From: Thinopyrum elongatum
Taxonomy: Eukaryota; Streptophyta; Magnoliopsida; Poales; Poaceae
Assembly: GCA_011799875.1 (NCBI GenBank)
Contig: CM022297.1
Coordinates: 448,805,292 to 448,869,291, forward strand
Reading direction: 5' to 3'
Length of the DNA: 64,000 bases
Positions 35,826 to 47,550 of this stretch are shown in pieces. The notes beneath the pieces were generated by a model. That model was not told the DNA's origin, made no database searches, and saw only the letters and a program-made list of their open reading frames with translations. The position numbers and the translations under genes are program-made. Within the stretch, counting starts at the first letter, position 1. Each line of letters begins with the position of its first letter.

Positions 35826-36146
35826 TAGAATATGTAGGAACCGATATGGGAATCCAGGTCCCGCTATTGGTTATTGATCGGAGAGTCATCTCGGTCATGT
35901 CTACATCATTCTCGAACCCGTAGGGTCCGCACGCTTAACGTTCGTTGACGATATAGTATAATATGAGTTATGTGATTTTGTGGCCGAATGTTGTTTGGAG
36001 TCCCGGATGAGATCACGGACATGACGAGGAGCTCCGTAATGGTCCGGAGGTAAAGATTGATATATAGGACGATGCTATTTGGTCACCGGAAAGGTTTCGG
36101 GATGTTCCGGGTATTCATCGGGTCACCGGAAGGGGTTCCGGGAGAC
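35826..36146 (+). repeat. Copia-P 3' LTR, segment 2 of 3
   Basis: Continues the LTR from 16623 (TAGAATATGTAGGAACC) and stops at GAGAC, where Athila-II is inserted. Confidence 0.9.
36142..36146 (+). repeat. Target-site duplication of Athila-II (GAGAC)
   Basis: GAGAC at 36142-36146 and again at 44392-44396, with the element TGATACG...GTAGCA between. Confidence 0.93.
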
Positions 36147-37709
36147 TGATACGTCTCCAACGTATCTATAATTTTTTATTGTTCCGTGCTATTATATTAT
36201 CTATTTTGGATGTTTTATATGCATTAATATGCTATTTTTTTTGGGACTAACCAGTTAACTAGAGCCCAGTGCCAGTTTCTGTTTTTTCCCTGTTTTTGAG
36301 CCTCGCAGAAAAGGAATACCAAACAGAGTCCAAATGGAATAAAACTTCACGACGATTTTTCTTGGACCAGAAGACACCCAGGGGACTTGGAGTCCAAGTC
36401 AAAAGAGCCACGAGGCAGTGACAAGGGTGGAGGGCGCGCCCTAGGGGGGGCGCCCCCTACCTTGTGGGCCCCTCGGTGACCTCCTGACCTAGGTCTTCCT
36501 CCTATATATTCACAAATATTCCAGTACCACCAGAGGCATCCACGAAAACACTTATCCACCACCGCAACCTTCTGTTCCCGTGAGATCCCATCTTGGGGCC
36601 TTTTCCGGCATCCTGCCGGAGGGGGAATCGATCACGGAGGGCTTCTACATCAACTCCATTGCCCTTCCAATGATGCGTGAGTAGTTTACCTCAGACCTAC
36701 GGGTCCATAGCTAGTAGCTAGATGGCTTCTTCTCTCTCTTTTATTCTCAATACAATGTTCTCCTTGATGTTCTTGGAGATCTATCTGATGTAATCTTCTT
36801 TTGCGGTGTGTTTGTCAAGATCCGATGAATTGTGGATTTATGATCAGGTTATCTATGAATATTATTTGAATCTTCTCTGAATTCTTTTATTCATGATTTA
36901 ATATCTTTGTATTTCTCTTCGAATTATCGGTTTAGTTTGGCCAACTAGATTGGTTTTTCTTGCAATGGGAGAGGTGCTTAGCTTTGGGTTCAATCTTGCG
37001 TGATTTCACCCACTGACAAAGTAGGGGTAGCGATGCACGTATTGCATTGTTGCCATCAAGGTTAAAAAGATGGGGTTTTCATCATATTGCTTGAGTTAAT
37101 TCCTCTACATCATGTCATCTTACTTAAGGCGTTACTCTGTTCTTTATGAACTTAATACTCTAGATGCATGCTGGATAGCGGTCGATGTGTGGAGTAATAG
37201 TAGTAGATGCAGGCAGGAGTCGGTCTACTTGACACGGGCGTGATTCCTATATGCATAATCATTGCCTTGGATATCGTCATAACTTTGCGCTTTTCTATCA
37301 ATTGCTCGACAGTAATTTGTTCACCCACTGTATTATTTGCCTTCATGAGAGAAGCCTCTAGTGAAACGTATGGCCCCCGGGTCTATTTTCCATCATATTA
37401 CTTTCCGATCTACTATTTTGCAATCTTTTATTTTCAGATCTATATACCAAAAAACCAAAAAATATTTTATCTTTTGTTTATCTATCTCTATCAGATCTCA
37501 CCTTTGCAAGTGACCGTGAAGGGATTGACAACCCCTTTATCGCGTTGGGTGCAAGTGTTTGATTGTTTGTGCAGGTGTTGGTGATTTGTGTGTTCTTCTC
37601 CTACTGAATTGATACCTTGGTTATTAATTGAGGGAAATACTTACCTCTACTGTGCTGCATCACCCTTTCCTCTTCAAGGTAAAAACCAACGCAAGCTCAA
37701 GAAGTAGCA
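36147..37709 (+). repeat. Athila-II 5' LTR (1563 bp)
   Basis: Starts TGATACGTCTCCAACG and ends GAAGTAGCA. TATATATT at 36503-36510 follows a GC-rich block (36400-36480). The sequence family is the same as the remnant at 45156-46113, and its start is the reverse complement of the end of the Athila-I LTR. Confidence 0.92.
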
Positions 37710-37719
37710 GGAAGAATTT

Positions 37720-37737
37720 TTCCGCCGTTGCCGGGGA
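37720..37737 (+). promoter_or_regulatory. Athila-II primer-binding site (degenerate tRNA-Asp)
   Basis: CCGCCGTTGCCGGGGA-type sequence, differing from the perfect PBS of Athila-I by two to three bases at its 5' end. It lies 10 bases after the LTR. Confidence 0.8.
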
Positions 37738-37943
37738 GATCTACGCCAAGTCAAGACATACCAAGTACCCATCATAAACTCTCATCTCTTGCATTACATT
37801 ATTCGCCATTTGCCTCTCGTTTTCCTCTCACCCACTTCTAAAACGATTTTCAAAAGGATTTGCCTTTTTATTCGCCATTCTCCTGTTCGTCTCTTTCATT
37901 TGCTTTTTGTTTGCTCGTGTGTTAGATTGCTTGCTTTGTCACG

Positions 37944-40029
37944 ATGGATCAAGAGAATACCAAATTGTGTGACTTTTCCAATACTAATAATAATGATTTC
38001 ATTAGTACTCCGATTGCTCCCGCCACTAGTGCGGAATCTTATGAAATCAATGCTGCTTTGCTGAATCTTGTTATGAAAGATCAATTTTCCGGCCTTCCTA
38101 GTGAAGATGCCGCATCCCATCTAAATAATTTTGGTGAGTTGTGTGATATGCAAAAGAAGAAAGATGTGGATAATGATATTGTTAAATTGAAGCTATTTCC
38201 GTTCTCACTACGAGATCGTGCTAAAACTTGGTTTTCATCTTTGCCTAAAAATAGTATTGATTCATGGAACAAGTGTAAAGATGCTTTTATTTCCAAGTAT
38301 TTTCCTCCCGCTAAGATCATCTCCCTTAGGAACGATATTATGAGTTTTAAGCAACTTGATCATGAACATGTTGCACAATCTTGGGAGAGGATGAAATTGA
38401 TGATACAGACTTGCCCTACTCATGGTTTAAATTTGTGGATGATCATACAAAATTTTTATGCTGAATTAAATTTTGCTTCTAGAAATCTTTTAGATTCGGC
38501 CTCGGGAGGTACTTTTATGGAAATTACTTTAGGAGAAGCTACTAAACTCCTAGATAATATTATGGTTAATTATTCGCAATGGCATACCGAAAGATCTTCT
38601 ACTAGTAAAAAAGTGCATGCGATTAAAGAGATTAATGTTTTGAGTGGAAAGATGGATGAACTTATGAAATTGTTTGCTAGTAGGAGTGCTCCTATTGATC
38701 CTAATGATATGCCCTTGTCTACTTTGATTGAGAACAATAATGAATCTATGGATGTGAATTTTGTTGGTAGGAACAATTTTGGTAATAACACGTATAGAGG
38801 TAATTTTAATCCTAGGCCGTTTCCTAGTAATTCCTCTAATAATTATGGTAATTCCTACAACAATTCTTATGGAAATTATAATAAGTTTCCCTCTGTTTTT
38901 GAGAATAGTATTAAAGAATTTATTAGTTCGCAAAAGAATTTCAATGCCAGGGTTGAAGAAAAATTGCTTTCGGTTGATAATTTGGCTAGGAACGTGGATA
39001 TAATTTATCTTGAGATTGATTCTTTGAAAATTAGATCTATTCCACCCAAGCATGATATTAATGAGTCTTTAAAAGCTATGAGAATTTCTATTGATGAATG
39101 TAAGGAAAGAACCGCTAAGATTCGTGCTAAGTGAGATTGGTTTGTGAAAGCGTGTTCTTCTAGTTCTTGTGAAAATAATGATGAAGATCTTAAAGTGATT
39201 GATGTGACTCCTATTGAATCTTTTTTTTTCTAAAATAAATCTTGATAAATATGGGACTGGAGATGAGTCAACTTTAGTTAGAAGGCGTCCCAATGATTCG
39301 GAGTTTATAGATCTTGATGCAAAAATTGATAAAAGTGGGATTGGAGAGGTCAAAACTTTAAGTAGCAATGAACCCACTCTTTTTGATTTCAAGGACTTTA
39401 ATTATGATAATTGTTCTTTAATAGATTGTATTTCCTTGTTGCAATCCATGTTGAATTCTCCTCATGCTTATAATTAAAATAAAGCTTTTACTAAAGATAT
39501 TGTTGATGCTTTGATGAAATCTTTTGAAGAAAAGCTTGAATTGGAAGTTTCTATCCCTAGAAAACTTTATGATGAGTGGGAACCTACTATTAAGATTAAG
39601 ATTAAAGATTATGAGTGCCATGCTTTGTGTGATTTGGGTGCTAGCGTTTCCACAATTCCAAGAACTTTATGTGATGTGTTAGGTTTCCGCGAATTGGATG
39701 ATTGTTCTTGAAATTTGCATCTTGCGGATTCCACTATTAAGAAACCTATGGGAAGGATTAATGATGTTCTTATTGTTGCAAATATGAATTATGTGCCCGT
39801 AGATTTCATTGTTCTTGATATAGATTGCAATCCTACATGTCCTATTATTCTTGGTAGACCTTTCCTTAGAACGATTGGTGCAATTATTGATATGAAAGAA
39901 GGAAACATTAGATTTCGATTTCCGTTAAGGAAGGGCATGGAACACTTTCCTAGAAATAAAATTAAGTTACCATATGAATCTATTATGAGAGCTACTTATG
40001 GATTGCATACCAAAGATGACAATACCTAG
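37944..40029 (+). pseudogene. Athila-II gag and aspartic protease
   Basis: Gag starts MDQENTKLCDF (37944) and runs 396 codons to a TGA at 39132. The capsid domain (about residues 40-190) includes LFPFSLRDRAKTWFSSLP, SWNKCKDAFISKYFPP and HVAQSWERMKLMIQ. An N/G/Y-rich stretch follows at about residues 265-310. Homologous sequence continues past the stop, shifts frame at a T-run near 39219-39231 and leads into the protease (CHALCDLGASVSTIP, catalytic D-L-G-A at 39631-39642; then PIILGRPFLRTIGAIIDMKEG), with a further stop at about 39709. The frame ends HTKDDNT at 40027. Gag-protease would normally be one chain followed by RT; here pol is absent. Confidence 0.88.
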
Positions 40030-42802
40030 ATCTATGTGTTTTTATGCCTAGCTAAGGGCATTAAACAATAGCGCTTGTTGGGAGGCAACCCAATTTTATT
40101 TTTGCTCTTGCTGTTTTTGGTTCTGTTTTTCAATAAATTTTTCATCTAGCCTCTGGTTAGATGTGTTTTGGTGTTTTAATTAGTGTTTGTGCCAAGTAAG
40201 ACCTTTGGGATGGCTTACGGTGATAGTTGATTTGATCTTGCTGAAAAACAGAAACTTTTGCGTCCAGTCACAGAATTTTCATAATTCACTGGAGCGCGGA
40301 AAAACCCTCAATTTTTTTATACAGGATTTATACACAAATTTTCTATCCTTTTCACAATTTTCAGAATTTTTGGAGTTATATAAGTATTAGAAAAATTCAT
40401 ATCTTCGCAGACTGTTCTGTTTTTGACAGATTCTGTTTTCTTTGTGTTGTTTGCTTATTTTGATGAATCTATGGGTAGTATCGGGGGTTGTGAACCATGG
40501 AGAAGTTGGAATACAGTAGATATTACACCAATATAAATAAATAATGAGTTCACAACAGTACCAAAAGTGATGATTTTATTTTCTTGTACTAACGGATCTC
40601 ACGAGTTTTCTGTTGAGTTTTGTGTTATGAAGTTTTCAAGTTTTGGGTAAAGATTTGATGGACTATGGAATAAGGAGTGGCATGAGCCTAAGCTTGGGGA
40701 TGCCCAAGGAACCCCAAGGTAATATTCAAGGACAGCCAAGAGCCTAAGCTTGGGGATGCCCCGGAAGGCATCCCCTCTTTCGTCTTCGTCTATCGGTAAA
40801 TTTACTTGAGGCTATATTTTTATTCACCACATGATATGTGTTTTGCTTGAAGCGTCTTGTATGATATGAGTCTTTGATTTTTGGTTTGCCACAATCATCC
40901 TTGCTGTACACACCTTTTGAGAGGGACACGCATGAATCATGATTTATTAGAATACTCTATGTGCTTCACTTATATCTTTTGAGCTAGGCAATTTTGCTCT
41001 AGTGCTTCACTTATATCTTTTTAGAGCACGGCGGTGGTTTTATTTTATAGAAATTGTTGAACTCTCATGCTTCACTTTATTATTTTGAGAGTCTTTCTAA
41101 ACATCATGGTAATTTGCTTTGGTTATAAATTTAGTCCTAATATGATAGGCATCCAAGAGGGATATAATAAAAACTTTCATATAAAGTGCATTGAATACTA
41201 TGTGAAGTTTGATTACTTATGATTGTTTTGAGATATAAAGATGGTGATATTAGAGTCATGCTAGTGATTAATTGTGGATTGTAGAAATACTTGTGTTAAA
41301 GTTTGTGATTCCCGTAGCATGCACGTATGGTGAACCGTTATGTAACGAAGTTGGAGCATGAGGTATTTATTGATTGTCTTCCTTATGAGTGGCAGTCGGG
41401 GATGAGCGATGGTCTTTTCCTACCAATCTATCCCCCTAGGAGCATGCGCATAGTACTTCGTTTCAATGACTAATAGATTTTTGCAATAAGTATGTGAGTT
41501 CTTTATGACTAATGTTGAGTCCATGGATTATACGCACTCTCACCCTTCCACCTTTGCTAGCCTCTCTAGTACCGCGCAACTTTCGCCGGTGCCATACACC
41601 TACCTTTTACCTTCCTCAAAACAGCCACCATACCTACCTATTATGGAATTTCCATAGCCATTCCGAGATATATTACCATGCAACTTTCCACCATTCTGTT
41701 TTATTATTACACGCTCCATCATTGTCATATTGCTTTGCATGATCATGTAGTTGACATAGTATTTGTGGCAAAGCCACCGTTCATAATTTTAATACATGTC
41801 ACTCTTGAGTCCTTCCACATCCCGGTACACCGCCGGAGGCATTCATATAGAGTCATATTTTGTTCTAAGTATCGAGTTGTAATTCTTGAGTTGTAAGTAA
41901 ATAAAAGTGTGATGATCTTCATTATTAGAGCATTGTCCCATGTGAGGGAAAAAATAAAAGAGGCCAACGAAGCCCACAAAAAAAAAAGAGGCCAAAGAAG
42001 CCCACCAAAAAAAATGAGAGAAAAGAGAGAAGGGGCAATGTTACTATCCTTTTTCCACACTTGTGCTTCAAAGTAGCACCATGATCTTCATGATAGAGAG
42101 TCTCCTATGTCGTCACTTTCATATACTAGTGGGAATTTTTCATTATAGAACTTGGCTTGTATATTCCAACGATGGGCTTCCTCAAATTGCCCTAGGTCTT
42201 CATGAGCAAGCAAGTTGGATGCACACCCACTTAGTTTATTTTTGAGCTTTCATAAACTTATAGCTCTAGTGTATCTGTTGCATGCCAATCCCTACTCACT
42301 CACATTGATATCTATTGATGGGCATCACCATAGCCCGTCGATACGCCTAGTTGATGTGAGACTATCTCCTTCTTTTTGTCTTCTCCACAACCGCCATATT
42401 CTATTCCACCTATAGTGCTATGTCCATGGCTCACGCTCATGTATTGCATGAAAGTTGAAAAGGTTTGAGAATCTCAAAAGTATGAAACAATTTCTTGGCT
42501 TGTCATCGGGGTTGTGCATGATTTGAGTACTTTGTGTGACAAAGATGGAGCATAGCCAGACTATATGATTTTGTAGGGATAACTTTCTTTGGCCATGTTA
42601 TTTTGAGAAGACATGATTGCTTTATTAGTATGCTTGAAGTATTATTGTTTTTATGTCAATATTAAACTTTTGTTTTGAATCTTATGGATCTGAACATTCA
42701 TGCCACAATAAAGAAAATTACATGGATAAGTATGTTAGCTAGCATTCCACATCAAAAATTCTATTTTTATCATTTACCTACTCGAGGATGAGCAGGAATT
42801 AA
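40030..42802 (+). other. Athila-II 3' non-coding region replacing pol
   Basis: No RT, RNase H or integrase. The conserved sequence AGCGCTTGTTGGGAGGCAAC follows the gag-protease stop at about 40069 (also in Athila-I). PPT-like motifs lie at 40685-40704 and 40741-40760, the 24-bp palindrome at 40752-40775 and AAGTGAAGCA-type repeats (reverse complement) at about 40955-41100. A-rich GAGG(C/A)CAAAGAAGCCCAC repeats lie near 41960-42010. ORFs at 41512-42415 have no recognisable domain. Confidence 0.75.
40752..40775. repeat. 24-bp perfect palindrome in Athila-II
   Basis: Arms GGGGATGCC and GGCATCCCC with centre CCGGAA, adjoining AGCCTAAGCTT. Conserved with 9549-9572. Confidence 0.85.
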
Positions 42803-42815
42803 GCTTGGGGATGCT
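42803..42815 (+). promoter_or_regulatory. Athila-II polypurine tract
   Basis: GCTTGGGGATGCT immediately before the 3' LTR start TGATACG. Two upstream copies of the same motif exist at about 40690 and 40748. Confidence 0.85.
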
Positions 42816-44391
42816 TGATACGTCTCCAACGTATCTATAATTTTTTATTGTTCCAAGCTATTATATTATCTATTTTGGATGTTTTATATGCATTAATATG
42901 CTATTTTATATTATTTTTGGGACTAACCTATTAACCTAGAGCCCAGTGCCAGTTTCTGTTTTTTCCTTGTTTTTGAGCCTCGCAGAAAAGGAATACCAAA
43001 CGGAGTCCAAACGGAATAAAACTTCACAATGATTTTTCTTGGACCAGAAGACACCCAGGGGACTTGGAGTCCAAGTCCGAAGAGCCACGAGGCGGCGACA
43101 AGGGTGGAGGAGGATGCGCCCTAGGAGGGGGCGCCCCCTACCTTGTGGGCTTGTCGGTGACCTCCTGACCTAGGTCTTCCTCCTATATATTCACAAATAT
43201 TGCAGAACCACAAGAGGAATCCACGAAAACACTTTTCCACCGCTGCAACCTTCTGTTCCCGTGAGATACCATCTTGGGGCCTTTTCCGGCATCCTGCGGG
43301 AGGGGGAATCGATCACGGAGGGCTTCTACATCAACTCCATTGCCCTTCCGATGATGCGTGAGTAGTTTACCTCAGACCTACGGGTCCATAGCTAGTAGCT
43401 AGATGGATTCTTCTATCTCTTTGATTCTCAATACAACGTTCTCCTTGATGTTCTTGGAGATCTATCCGATGTAATCTTCTTTTGCAGTGTGTTTGTCGAG
43501 ATCCGATGAATTGTGGATTTATGATCAGCTTATCTATGAATTTTATTTGAATCTTCTCTGAATTCTTTTATGCATGATTTAATATCTTTGTATTTCTCTT
43601 CGAATTATCGGTTTGGTTTGGCCAACTAGATTGGTTTTTCTTGCAATGGGAGAGGTGCTTAGCTTTGGGTTCAATCTTGCGTGATTTCACCCACTGACAA
43701 AGTAGGGGTAGCGAGACACGTATTGCATTGTTTCCATCGAGGATAAAAAGTTGGGGTTTTCATCATATTACTTGAGTTAATTCCTCTACATCATGTCATC
43801 TTACTTAAGGCGTTACTCTGTTCTTTATGAACTTAATACTCTAGATGCATGCTGGATAGCGGTCGATGTGTGGAGTAATAGTAGTAGATGCAGGCAGGTG
43901 TCGGTCTACTTGACATAGACGTGATGCCTATATGCATAATCATTGCCTTGGATATCGTCATAACTTTGTGCTTTTCTATCAATTGCTCGACAGTAATTTG
44001 TTCACCCACCGTATTATTTGCCTTCATGAGAGAAGCCTCTAGTGAAACCTATGCCCCCCGGGTCTATTTTCCATCATATTACTTTCCGATCTACTATTTT
44101 GCAATCTTTTATTTTCAGATCTATATACCAAAAAAACCCAAAAATATTTTATCTTTTGTTTATCTATCTCTATCAGATCTCACCTTTGCAAGTGACCGTG
44201 AAGGGATTGACAACCCCTTTATCACGTTGGGTGCAAGTGTTTGATTGTTTGTGCAGGTGTTGGTGATTTGTGCGTTCTTCTCCTACTGTATTGATACCTT
44301 GGTTCTTAACTGAGGGAAATACTTACCTCTACTGTGCTGCATCACCCTTTCCTCTTCAAGGGAAAAACAAACGCAAGCTCAAGATGTAGCA
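42816..44391 (+). repeat. Athila-II 3' LTR (1576 bp)
   Basis: Same ends as the 5' LTR; TATA sequence at about 43184-43190. Followed by GAGAC. Confidence 0.92.
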
Positions 44392-44396
44392 GAGAC

Positions 44397-45155
44397 CTAC
44401 GGGGAATATATGGGCCTAATGGGCCAAGGGGAGGTACACACCAGCCCACAAGGGGCTGGCGCGCCCTCTCCCTGGCCGCCGGCCCTAGGGAAGGAAAGGG
44501 GGAGGGCTAGCCCCTCTGCCTTCGCCTCCTCATGGTAGAAAGGAAGGGGGGGCGCCACCCTCCCCTGCCTTTCCTCGCGCGCCTAAGAAAGGAAGGTGGG
44601 CGCCAACCTCCCCTGCCTTTCTTCGCGTGCCTAAGAAAGGCAGGGGGCGGCTAGGGCAAGGCCCAAGGTGGCCGCCAGCCACTTGGGGAACCCTAGGCTG
44701 CCTCCCCTCCTCCCCCACCTATATATATATATGTGTGGTGGGAGAGGCAAACACCACGATCCCCAAGCCGTGTGCGGCGCGCCTCTCCCTCTAGTTCACC
44801 ATCGGTCATATTTTCATAGTGCTCGGCGAAGCCCAGTGGAGATAGTTGCATCACCACCGTCACCACACCGTCATGCTGCCGGAACTCATCTACTACTTCG
44901 CCCTTCTTGCTGGATCAAGAAGGTGAGGATGTCATCGAGCTAAACGTGTGCTGAACGCGGAGGTGCCGTACGTTCGGTACTTGATCGGGCGGATCATGAA
45001 GGTGTTCGACTACATCAACCGCGTTGATAAATGCTTTCGCTAAATGGTCTACGAGGGCACGTAGACACACTCTCCCCTCTCGTAGCTATGCATCTCCATG
45101 GATAGATCTTGCATGTGCGTAGTTTTTTTTGTTTTCCTTGCAATGTTTCCCAACA
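44397..45155 (+). repeat. Copia-P 3' LTR, segment 3 of 3
   Basis: Resumes with CTACGGGG and ends ATGTTTCCCAACA. It contains the LTR TATA run at 44720-44732 and the GC-rich upstream block (44440-44700). Confidence 0.9.
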
Positions 45156-46113
45156 GGATAAACTCAAGCAATATGACATAAACCCCATCTTTTTATCCTT
45201 GATGGCAACAATACAATACGTGCCTCGCTACCCCTTCTGCCACTGGGTGAGGACACCGCAAGATTGAACCCAAAACTAAGCCCCTCTCCCATTGCAAGAA
45301 AAACCAATCTAGTTGGCAAACCAAACCGATAGTTCGAAGAGAAATACAAAGATATCTTAATCATGCATAAAAGAGTTCAAAGAAGACTCAAATAATATTC
45401 ATAAATAATCTGATCATAAATCCACAATTCATCGGATCTCAACAAATGCACCGCAAAAGAAGATTACATTGGATAGAACTCCAAGAACATCGAGGAGAAC
45501 ATTGTATTGAAGATCAAAGAGAGAGAAGAAGCCATCTAGCTACTAGCTATGGACCCATAGGTCTGGTAAACTACTCACGCTTCATCGGAAGGGCAACAAG
45601 GTTGACGCAGAGGCCCTTCATGATCGAATCCCGCTCCGACAGAGTGCCGGAAAAGGCCCCAAGATGGGATCTCACGGGAACAGAGGCTTGCGGCGGCGGA
45701 AAAGTATTTTGGTGGACGCTTCTGATGTTTGGGGAATATTTGAGAATATATAGAGCTGGAATTATGGTTAGGGGACTCCCGAGGAGCCCACAAGCCAGGG
45801 GGTGCCCCCCTGGGGTGTGCCCTAGAGGCTTTTGGCCTCCTCGGGACTCTTCTGGCCCTCTCTCCAAGCCTCGTAGGTGTCCTCTAGTCCAAGAAAAATC
45901 ATCGTAAAGTTTTATTTCGTTTGGACTCAGTTTGATATTCCTTTTCTGTAAAAGTAAAAAACAAGGAAAAAACAGAAACTGGCACTGGGCTCTAGGTTAA
46001 TAAGTTAGGCCAAAAAAATATAAAATAGCGTATTAATGCATATAAAACATCCAAAACAGATAATATAATAGCATGGAACAATAAAAAATTATAGATACGT
46101 TGGAGACGTATCT
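45156..46113 (-). repeat. Athila-II-family LTR remnant (right part)
   Basis: Reverse complement of the Athila-II LTR from about its position 980 back to its start, ending GGAGACGTATC at 46113. Its left part should lie beyond Copia-P, outside the window. It is either a solo LTR or the 5' LTR of a minus-strand element inserted in Tat-II gag. The last base is T where CA is expected. Confidence 0.85.
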
Positions 46114-47545
46114 GGGACCTCACCCTGTGAAGAACCTCGGCTCCCTTAGAAAAACTCACCGATCCTGACGCTTTAACATCGGGGGAGGTAAACTCGCCAG
46201 GGGCTGATGTGACACGGAGCCCGGCCCTAAAGCCCGACTCCGTCAGTTCAACTGAGTTGATCCCGGGCGAATATCGCCTGTGCACAACCTCGAGCGTCCC
46301 CATAGCGGCCACGCTATGAGTCGGCCCCTAATATTCGAAGGGCATAGACCCGTCAGATCTTTCGTCATTAAATGATCTACTAGACCGGATCCGAGCCATG
46401 GGAATATCCAACGGCCAGCCCTCAGTCTATGACCAGATCAGGCTCAAGCCCGACAACATGGAAATTTACATCCCGCCTATCACACACCTTGTCGCCACCA
46501 TTGAGGAATTGGCCAAAGGCTCGCTGTTGCCAAAAATGAAAACAAGCTACGTCCCGATTGGCGACGACCTCGCTCGGGCTCCGGGCCTGGAATCCAATTT
46601 TTGACCCGAAGAGAGCTCGAAACCAGACCTCAATTCGAGACACGACCTTGAGTCTGTACCGCATTATGTGGACAATTCGAAATCTGCACTCGGCACACCG
46701 AATATCCCAGGGATGCTTAACACCGCCGCTAAAATTAAGGATACACCACTAGCGGGAGCACGGAGTTTTCTCCCACCCACCTCCACGTCGAGTACTCCCC
46801 GAATAATTGAGGAAAACCTAACGTATGGTATTTGATGTACGTCAAACAACAGCCTGAAGAAACAGTCCACCATTACTGGGCAAGATTCTTCCTAGTCAAA
46901 GATAAAACGACGGAGTTCTGCAATCAAGAAATAATAGAGACCTTTCGGTTCAACTGCCGGGACAAAGGAATTTTGAATGCCCTCGCCCGTCGCCATGTGC
47001 GAAGCTTCACTGAATTATTGGACTTGGTACGCAAATATTGCGCCATGGAAAGTGCCTGGAATGCACAGCAAATGCGCATGGATTCAACCCATGCCAATCA
47101 ATCCAGAAAAGCTCAGGCAAAACACGTATACCCACGGTGATCGCCCAAACATGAGCCCACCGGGAAGAAGAATAGATCCCTCGTCAGACACAGATCAGTC
47201 CTCGATGAGCTACTGGATGAACCATGTCCCATACACTCGGCCTTGCTGAACACAAATCCAACCCACAGTCTTCGAGCTTGCTGGGTGGTCAGACAAGTGG
47301 CTAAGAGTGGCGAAGCAATCCTTGGACTCACCCCCAGTGGGTAATCAACAACTCCCCCATATGGCAACAATGATGTTATGACGATCTATGAAACATTCTC
47401 CTGAAAAAATAAAAGGAAAAGAGAACTTCGAGAGCTCGGCCAAGTCCACCGGGTTACAGTCGCTAATTCATGGACGGACACACCGATCATGTTCGATGAA
47501 GAAGACGACCCAAGGGCCCGCTCTGTCCAAACACCCACCGCACTA
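46114..47545 (+). pseudogene. Tat-II gag, degenerate
   Basis: The first open piece (from about 46130; DALTSGEVNSPGADVTRSP, then SLNDLLDRIRAMGISNGQ at 46350-46420) is the N-terminal gag region with the conserved IPPITHLVATIEELAKGS. A stop follows at 46602. The capsid core is largely deleted; it resumes at 46832 with QPEETVHHYWARFFLVKDK and a helix-rich segment (SFTELLDLVRKYCAMESAW). The tail carries CPIHSALLNTNPTHSLRACW and VAKSGEAILGL, a cysteine-histidine motif seen in this gag type. At least two frameshifts. Leads into the protease at GTCCT. Confidence 0.78.
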
Positions 47546-47550
47546 GTCCT
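47546..47550 (+). repeat. Target-site duplication of Athila-III (GTCCT)
   Basis: GTCCT at 47546-47550 and 57146-57150. Removing 47551-57150 joins ...CTAGTCCT to CGACCCC, restoring an open protease frame across the joint. Confidence 0.93.

Larger units (their letters stand above)
36147..44391 (+). mobile_element. Athila-II: non-autonomous Athila-like gypsy element
   Basis: 8.2 kb plus-strand element with LTRs (36147-37709, 42816-44391), degenerate tRNA-Asp PBS, a gag-protease region (37944-40029), 2.8 kb of non-coding DNA and a PPT. No RT, RNase H or integrase is detectable on either strand. By eye the two LTRs differ at roughly 6 % of positions over the first 330 bp, so the insertion is not recent. 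Confidence 0.92.
4573..45155 (+). mobile_element. Copia-P: plus-strand Ty1/copia element split by four insertions
   Basis: Same family as Copia-L, opposite orientation. Pieces in order: leader 4573-5267, gag and protease start 5268-6259, protease to RNase H 12880-15859, PPT 15882-15892, and 3' LTR in three pieces (15893-16623, 35826-36146, 44397-45155; about 1.81 kb together). Its 5' LTR, PBS and first half kilobase of leader should lie left of the window, beyond Copia-L. It ends with CAACA at 45155 and is followed by sequence of a gypsy LTR (45156-46113), its own target. GGATA at 45156-45160 is the predicted right target duplication, unpaired here. Confidence 0.88.

Noticed and set aside
41512..42415. 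ORFs of 60-105 codons in the Athila-II 3' region
   Set aside because: No domain, no matching frame in Athila-I or Athila-III, and AT-rich composition; treated as non-coding.
45446..45907. 153-codon plus-strand ORF
   Set aside because: Lies on the antisense strand of the Athila-II-family LTR remnant; corresponding LTR positions elsewhere do not keep the frame.
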